This document shows, piece after piece, positions 36,601 to 45,600 of a stretch of 64,000 nucleotides of DNA; positions within the stretch are counted from its first letter, which is position 1; every line of letters begins with the position of its first letter. This DNA is from Galbula dea (taxonomy: Eukaryota; Chordata; Aves; Piciformes; Galbulidae): the NCBI GenBank assembly GCA_013399015.1, contig VWZX01001149.1, positions 770,385 through 834,384 of the forward strand. The letters run 5' to 3'. The position numbers were made by a program, and so were the translations under genes. Below the pieces are notes generated by a model. The model was not told where the DNA came from and searched no databases. It was given only the letters and a program-made list of their open reading frames with translations.

Positions 36601-39600
36601 GGTTATCCTGTTGCTTTCAACTGGTGAAGAAAGTTTCCAAAGAACAGGATTTTTACTTTTGGAACCAGCCAGATGGTATAAAGCAGGAGGCACCTTTATG
36701 TGCAGCTGGGGAGATTAGCCCCACTGAGTTTTGGATCTTGAATAAGTGAAACAGCTGCTGCACCTGGTTTCTTTGTGAGTGCAGTGTTTAACTGGTGTGC
36801 ATCATTACAGCCCCAGTGAAGTCTGCATGGCTGGTTTGGCTTGCATCAGAGGGTGATTGGACCCTCCTTGCACACAAACTAGTTCTGGCTGAGTGCCCTA
36901 TGTCATTGAAGGAAATACAAATAGCTTCCATCAAAGTCTAGCAAAGCAAAGGAATTTATCAAAGATGGAGTAACAAGTAGAGTATTTTCCACCAGCTCAA
37001 TCTGTTTCCTCTTCAGTGTATCTGTGACACTCAGCCACACAAGACATTACATGGTAAACATTTGTCTGTTAGACTGCTAGGAACAGGTTGTTGCTATTGA
37101 GAATTTTGGTTCCTGAAGTAGTTCCCTTGACTTGAAAAATCACTTTTGACTGATGTTTTTCCCTGTAAGCCTCACAAAGAGCACCCCTCCAGTGTGAATC
37201 AATAGAAAGGAGCCTGATGGCAGTAAAAGCTCTGCTTTTTCTCTTGGTTTGACACACAGGAGTTGGAATAGATTTTAAAACCAGGGAAAAGTAGCAGTTA
37301 AGTCACAAAATTGTCTGTTTGGCTCAGTGCTGTATTGTACAAGAAATAACTTCAGCAGTTTTCAAACTGACTACACTGAGGTTGGTTGTGCCCTTTTCAG
37401 CTCCAGTTACTGATATGAGACTCATCTTTCTCTAACAGCTGCTGTTTCAGTACACTAAATAGAAACAAGTAGTGCATGGAGGAGCTGATGTTTCGTGCCA
37501 TTCTGAGTGTTCTGGCACCTAATAGCCTGATGACTGCATAAACCAAAATTCAAAGCCTAGAGCATAGAGTCTGGAGCACAAATGTTGTGAGGAGCAGCTG
37601 AGGGAACTGGGGTCGTTTAGCCTGGAGAAAAGGAGGCTCAGGGAAGACCTTCTCTTTCTCTACAAGTCGCTGAAAGGAGGTTGCAGCCAGGTGGGGCTTG
37701 GTCTCTTCTCCCAGGTAACTAGTGACAGGACAAAAGGAAGTGACCTCAAGTTGCACCAGGGGAGGTTTAGGTTGGATATTAGGAAAAATTTCTTTCCCTG
37801 AAAGGTATGTCAAGCCCTGGACCTGGCTGCCCAGGGCAGTGGTGAAGTCACCATCCCTGGAGGGATGTAAAAGATGTGTAGTTGTGGTGCTGAGGGACGT
37901 GGTTTTGTGGTGACCTGGCAGTGGTAGGTTAACAGTTGGACTTGATTTAAAGGTCTTTTCCAACCTTACTGATTCTGTGATTCTAGCAAGTCAGCAGTAG
38001 TGGTGGCAGCCACAAAAGCACAAATTCAATCAAGTACATTCTGAGCTAATTAATAACTGTTTTCTGAAGTGCATTAACAAAAGACTCCTACAGCCTCTCC
38101 CTGTTGCCTTACTAATGAGGCAGGTCTGGGTTAATGCAGTTAAGAAAATCTCTTCAGTCTCTGAAGTAGTCTCCTGATTGCCTATCTGGGACAGTTCTTC
38201 TAATCAGCTTTTGGTTATTGAAAGTTATTGCTATCACCTTAAAAAGTAAATTATTTTTAGCCAAGTGTAAAAGGAAGTATTTCCTGGAGCTTTTCTTGAG
38301 GATCCTGGTCTTCTCTAATGGCTCTTTTACAAGCACCAGGCACTATGAAAATCTTGGGGTTTTTAGTTGATGTTGGTATTCATCCCAAAATGTTCTTCCT
38401 TGCTTTCTTTGATTTTTATTTTGATCCACTTTAAACCTTTGCTTTGTTATCCTTTTAGGGTCAGAATATCACCTTGAATTAGCAAGTGTGCTAATTTCAA
38501 CTTTGAGGGAGTCTTAGAGTCTCTGCTTTGATTTGGAGCCTTCACTACTCTGCACTTGGTTTCTGACTCGTAGCAGAGCCTTAACAGCCTCTGATTTAAT
38601 AGCAGCATATTGTTGTGATTGAGGTTTGTAATCACAGAATCCTAGACTTGTGGGGGTTGGAAGGGACCTCTTGGGATTATCTAGTCCAACCTCCCTGCTA
38701 AAGCAGCTTCACCCACTGCAGGATGTCCAGGATCACCTCCAGGTGGGGTTGCAATCTCTCCAGAGAAGGAGACTCCAGATCCTTGCTGGGCAGCCTGGGC
38801 CAGAGCTCTGGCACCCTCACAGCAAAGTTTCTCCTCCTGTTCAGATGGAACCTCCAGTGTTCCAATTGGTGCCCAGTGCCCCTTGGCCTGTCCCTGGGCA
38901 CCACTGAGCAGAGTCTGGCCCCAGGCTCTTGCCTCCACCCTTTAGATACTGCTAAAAATTGAGACTTTTCCAAATCTCAGTCTGCTCTTCTCCAAGGTAA
39001 GCAGCCTTTCCTCCTCCCACAAACGCTCCTCAGCATCTTCCTAGCCTCCACTGGACTCTCTGCAATAGTTCCTTGTCTCTCTTCAACTGGGGAGCCCAGA
39101 CCTGGGCACACTATTCCAGCTGTGGCCTTCTTAGGGGCAGTGTAGAGAGGGAGGAGAACCTCCCTGGACACACTGGTCACTGTCTTCTGAATGCACCCCA
39201 GTGAGGATCTTACTTTCCCATGAAAACATCTTGCTGGCCATAATTTCAGCTCGAAATATCTTAGGGCTGAATGATGTACTCTGAGGTCTTCCTTTTGAAC
39301 ACTCAGTCCATTAAGGCTGTTCCATCTTTGGAAGGAGCAGTTTTTTGGGACCCTGTGACATTATGTGGAAAAATGTCGACTGGGTGGAAGCTCTGGGTAG
39401 CTGTTTACCACTAGAGGGCATTGACCATTCTCAGTAGTTGTATTCTCTTCCTGGAAACGCAGGAGTAAAGCATTCTCCCTTGAAAGATTTTCTGTATCAC
39501 CCTGAAGACCTGAAGGTAGGAAAAGCTGGAGTTCATTGGCAGGCTGTATGGTGCACACATCCTAACAGATATTCTGCATAGCCAAGCTAGCTTTGTATTG

Positions 39601-42600
39601 CTGCTGGCTATTTAGAGCTGAAACAAACTTGAAACATGGTAACACTTAACACTTACCCCTCTTGTTCTTCCTGTTGTGTGTCTCACAGGTTCGGTTTGGG
39701 TGTTCCAGTTATTCTGCGAAACTCAGAAGAAACAGAATCCAGCTCAAGAGTATGGAAAAAGCAGATGAGACAAGTGAAGAATCCTTTTGGGTTAGAAATC
39801 CCTTATCCTGCTACAGCTTCAGTAAAAAGTCAGTGGATTTCTGATGTGCTTGATTTGTGTCAGTTTGAATTTCTGGCACTTAGTACTTTCTGGTTTCGTG
39901 CTCTCACCCTTTGCCTTTATCAACATTTCCTCAGAACCTGTTTCCTTCCATCATTACAACAGAAACAATTTTTACACAGCTTATAAATGGGATGAAATGT
40001 TTGGGTAGTTAAGCACAGTTTAATTCTCACAAATCATAGATTCATAGAGTCATTAAGGTTGAAAAAGACCTCTTAAGATGAGTCCAACTGTTAACCTAAT
40101 GCTGCCAGGTCCCACTAAACCATGTCCATCAGTACCACATCTAGATGTTTTTCAATGCTTCCAGGGATGGTGACTCTACCACCTTCCTGGGCAGCCAGGT
40201 CCAGGGCTTGACAAACCTTTCAGGGAAGGAAATTTTTCCTAATATCCAACCTAAACCTCCCCTGGTGCAACTTGAGGTCACTTCCTTTTGTCCTGTCACT
40301 AGTTACCTGGGAGAAGAGACCAAGCCCCACCTGGCTGCAATCTCCTTTCAGGGAGTTGTAGAGAAGGAGGAGGTTTTCCCTGAGCCTCTATTTCTGCATA
40401 CTAAACAACCTCAGTTCCCTCAGCTGCTCCTCACAACACTTGTGCTCTAGACCCTTCACTAGCTTCGTTGCCCTTTTTTGGATGTGCTTCAGCACCTCAA
40501 TGTGTTTCTTCTAATGAAACACTTCCAGCTATAGCAGATTTGAGTAACAGACATTTGCAGATTACCAGCTACTGTGGGCATGTTTGTAAACTTTGCAGGG
40601 CTGTAGAACTCTATAGAATCCCTTATAGACTATGTGCTGCCAACTTAAATCTAAGTCCAGGTGTTCTGTGGTGTTTGGAAGTGTCTTTTTATATTTTTAA
40701 TAAAAACATAAATAAAACCTCCCTCTCTTTCTGTCAGTGCTTCAGTGGAACCTGAATTTAAATATGCATTTGCATCAGAGTTCAAGTAGTTCCTAACATC
40801 CTTGAAATCACCCAGATAGGAAGTGAAATTCATGCCCTTCTGCATCACTGGGGAGTAGTAAGCAAGGCTGAGCAGCTTCTGCCAACACAGATGTCTCCTT
40901 GTGTGAATGAGATAAGGACTGCAGCAGTTTTACCCCTCAACATAATAAAAGCCCCAGCAAATCCAACAACTTAGTCTTCAGGTAACTTGGATTTTGCAGG
41001 AGATTTGAGCACTTGAATTTGGTGGGATTTCCCCAGAGTTTTGCCCCTGTTTGTGCAGTAAGCATCCAGAAGTTAATGGCTCTGGGGAGTGCACAGATCC
41101 TCTTTTTATCTTCCCATTGCATGATCAAAAGGACCTTATTCTTTGAGATCACAGAGAGGTCAGTAGGCCAGTGATCCAATTAATACCATTATCTAAGGAG
41201 GGAATGGACTTTGGGCTAGGGGTTGTGCTCTTGGGTTTGCCAGTCAGTATGTAAAAATGTTGCCAGAAGTTAAAATTTACCCTTCATAAAATGCACATGT
41301 TACTTTTGTTAGCTTACTTAACCATTTTATCTCCTTGCACCCACTTCCTCATCTCCATTGACTTTATAAGCACTAAACCTAGTCTAAATTCTTAGAAGAT
41401 TAGATTATAAGGAGAAAAATCTGGGACACTGCAGTTCTTTTCTGCTTCTTGCCCTCTTAAGAACCTCCTCTTAGCAACTCCAGAATTCCTGCAGGTGGGT
41501 GAGTTAATGAAATCCTTCTCTTCTTTCTGCAAGAGGGTATAACACTGACACCTGATTGTCTGGAAGACTGTATCCTTACATGCTACTGGGGCTGCAGTGT
41601 TCAGAAGCTCCATGAAGCCTTGCAGAAACATGTCTACTGCTTCAGAATAAAGACTCCTCAGGCAATGGAGGATGCTCTGTACAACGAATACCTCTATCGA
41701 CAGCAGTACTTGTATCCTTTCTGGTTTATTTCCTATTGCTTTGACCCAATATGCTGATGTATTGGCACAGAGAGTCTGGAGACTAGTGACCATTCAGCAC
41801 TTCTTGGCACAGAAAGTCTGGAGACTAGTGAACATTCAGCCCTTTTTGGCACAGAGAGCCTGGAGACTAGTGAACATTCAGCCCTTCTTGGCACAGGGTA
41901 GTTATGAACAGCTATGATGGCAAATAGTCTCTCTGCAAACGTCACACTTGTCTGCAGTTGCAAGGACATGGATTGTTTTCCTTGACACACAGAAAGCATT
42001 AAAAAAAATGACAAGGAAGAAAAATGCTGCCAGTTACCAGAAGATGCTCAAGTTGCTGAGTTTGGCCCAGTGCCTAGATCTTGCTATCCCTTGGTAGCAC
42101 TGCTCACGTTAGCTGATGAAGAAGACAGAGACATATATGATATTGTAAGTAACAGAAGAATATCTTTTAGAGTCACTCTAGTCAAGGTCTGAATGTTTCA
42201 AGAGACAGGCTTGAGTAAAACAGCTTCCTGGCCCCTAGATCCCTGACTTTGTCACTGGTGACTCCAGGGGAGCAAGGCAGAAGAGCAAGGATAATTGTTG
42301 TATAAAAATGATTTATGCCATTCCAAAGGTGCTTATGGTTTTCACAAAGCTCACTCTCTACAGAGGTCTCTCTGGTGAGCCCTGTGGTCAGATGAGTGAG
42401 GCTTGTGGTAGGTCAGTAAGCTGTTACTCTGATTTTTTCTGACCACGTAAACCTGTGCTGGAGCTTTTGCACTGATATGGTCTTTCGGGTTGCTGTTGGC
42501 AAGGTTGGAGGATTATGTTTTTTAGTGTCTGGCACAGATATTTGAGCTGATTGCTGCCTTGACTGCAAGGAACATAGAAGTTACCTTTCTGCAACAGGCC

Positions 42601-45600
42601 TGAGTCTGTGTGATGCAGTATTTTGTCTCGTGGTAGCCAGCCCCAGGTCATTTACAGGAAGGTGTGAAGGTCTTGCAGTAGACTGATACAAAGATACTGA
42701 GCTCCCCCAAAATGTCCCTTATCTCTTACAGTTAAAACAGCTTCATCCTGGTCATGCAGCTCAATATTCCTTCTAAACCCTAAACTGACTCATTTCTTTT
42801 TGGGACACGCTTTTATCTCCCATCTTTTCATTTGGTTGATTATCTGATAGCACTAACTGCTTGAAAAATGGTACAAATAAACTCTGAAGCAAACCAAGGA
42901 ACTCTTTTTCCATCCATTCACTTGGAAATTGTTTGTGGTCACACTACTGTGTAAGAGATCTGTTCCCTTTCCCAGTGGTGCCTGTCCTTGGCTTCTTATC
43001 ACTTGACCTTAAGACTGCTTTCCTCCTTTCTGTCCTCCCTCAGGATTACCTCCCCCCAGCTACTTCTCACATGAGTACATCTGTATGTTTAGAGCTCAGA
43101 TTAGTTTCATCTTTTCTTGAAACAAACTTGTAAAAGGTAGATACAGTGTGGAAAGGAGCTTTGCCACTGTGGCCAGTACTGGGTTATTCTCACATCCTTG
43201 CATCCAGCTCCACCTTGAATTATTTTTCTGTTTGTCCATCACTACAGGTGATGTTCCAGTATCTTTTGGGAAAATTTGCCTCTACTTTTCATGCAAACAC
43301 CTGGAATACTATGTTCAGTTCTGGGCTCCTCAGTACCAAGAGGGACATGGAGCTCCTTAGGAGGATGGTTTAGGGATAGCAGTAGTGTAGGGCTATTGGT
43401 TGGACTTGATGATCTTGAAGGTCCTTTCCAACTGTGATGATGTTTCTGTGTTTCCTGGAGTGAGTCCAACACAGAGCTAAAAAGATGGTTTGGGGCATCT
43501 CCCTTCTGAGGAAAGGCTGAGGGAGCTGGGCTTGTTTAGCCTGGAGAAGAGCCCCCTGAGAGGAGACCTTACCCATGGATAGAAGTATCTGAAGGGAGAG
43601 TGTCAAGAGAATGGGGCCAGGCTCTTCTCAGTGGTGCCCAGTGATAGGACAAGGGGCAATGGGTACAAACTGGAACACAGGAAGTTCCACCTAAACATGA
43701 GGAAGAACTTGTTTGCTGTGAGGGTGGCAGAGCACTGGCCCAGGCTGTCTGGAGAAGTTGTGGAGCCTCCCTCTCTGGAGAGATTCAAAACCAGTCTGGA
43801 CACAATCCTGAGTAATGTGCTGTAGAGCAGGGAGGTTGGACTAGATGACCTCTGGTGTTCCTGGCCAACCTTAACTGTTCTGTGATTTATGGCCTGGTCA
43901 CTCCTCTTGGTTTTGTGCTGTAGTTTTTCTCTAGCTCCAGAAAATTAGCATGGCCATATATAAGAATTAGAGAAATTATCTGAAGACTGGCAGGGCTTAA
44001 GTGGAAGAAGACTTAGATTTCAGGCTTGTGTGTAAAGCTGAACATTGAGATGTAACTTGATTTTGGCATCCAAGTATTTAGGAAGAGAAATTACTTGGTG
44101 CTCAAGGGGAAGGGATTCTGTAATCAAACAGAGCAGCATTTCTACCAGATGATAATATCAGTCTATATGTTTCTATAGTACAGGACAGCATAGAAGGAGA
44201 CAGTAGCTTGAAGATCAAGATGCTTGCATTAGGAACTGGTCCCAATCCCAGTTAAGAATTTGCTAGGTGTCTAAACAAATTATGAACTGGGGACATACAT
44301 TGTCATTGGGAAAGCACTTGCTTTAGGTGGGATGACATAATATAGTAGTCTGAGAACTGCTAACTTTTAAACTCTAGCCAAACACAAAAGCTGTCATCTT
44401 AATGGAGATTTAATAGCTTTCAGGTTCAAAAACAAAGTTAATAGTAGTGTGAGGTTGGGGTTTGGTTTTTGAGGCATTGTGATTTAGGAAAAAAAGGCCT
44501 TATTGCCAAGGAATAGTGAATTCAATTAGTATAAGTACATATGTATAGGTACATTTATATTTAAACTCTGCATGCAATTAGCCACATGTGGATTTTGAAG
44601 TGCAGATCTTGAGTTCCCTTTATTTATTTATTTATGTTTTAACAGAACAGCTTTCTTCTATATTTCATTTCTCTTTTGACAGCTTCTGGGAACTAGAGCA
44701 ATACTGAATTTCACTTTCTTTTTTCCCTCTTTGTTAGAGGCTATTAGGTAGTTTGGGCAGAGTGAGGGGTATTAGGCACAGCATGTAAGCTTAGAGTGCT
44801 TTTATTCTCAGTGAAATGACTGTAATGTCAGTCCATGGTGTCCTCTCATGATCCTTTCCAGGGAAATTTGTCTTTTGCCCAGTCAGTTTACAAGCCAATC
44901 AGTGACACAGAATCCTAGACTAGTAGGAGTTGAAAGGGACTTCTGGGGATCTAGTCCAGCCTTGCTGCTGAAGCAGGGTCACCTAGAGCAGGTTATGCAG
45001 GACTGCATCCAGGTGGGCTTGTCCTGTCCCTGGACACCACTGAGCTGAGTCTGGGCCCACCCTCTTGCCCCCTGCCCCTTAGTTCTTGCTCAGCACTGAG
45101 CAGATCCGCTCTGGGGCTGCTCTTCTCCAGGCTAAGCATCCCCAGGGCTCTCAGCCTTTCCACCTCCCAGAGATGCTGCAGTGCTCTCAGCATCTTCCTG
45201 GCCTCTGCTGGACTCTCTCCTGTAGTTCCTTGTCTCTCTTGAACTGAGGAGCCCGAAACTGGGCACACTACTCCAGCTGTGGCCTCCCTAGGGCAGAGTA
45301 GAGGGGGAGGAGAACCTCCCTGGGCTCTGATGGTCACACTCTTCTTAACACATCCAGGATATTGTTAGCCTTCTTGGCCACAAGGGCACATTGCTGGCTC
45401 CTGGTGAACTTGTCCACCAGCACTTCTAGGCCCTTCTCTCTCTTCAAAGCTACTTTCCATCAGGTCAACCCCTAATGTGTACTGGTGCATGAGGTTATTC
45501 CTCCCCAATTGCAAGACTCTACACTTGCCCTTATTGAACCTCATAAGGCTCTTCTCTGCCCAACTCTGAACCTGTCCAGGTCTCCCTGAATGACAGCACA

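Noticed and set aside
41733..42014. Minus-strand 93-codon frame with a repeated SLVSRLSVP-type motif
   Set aside because: The periodic peptide is the 42-bp minisatellite read in frame (42 is a multiple of 3) and lies inside an intron.
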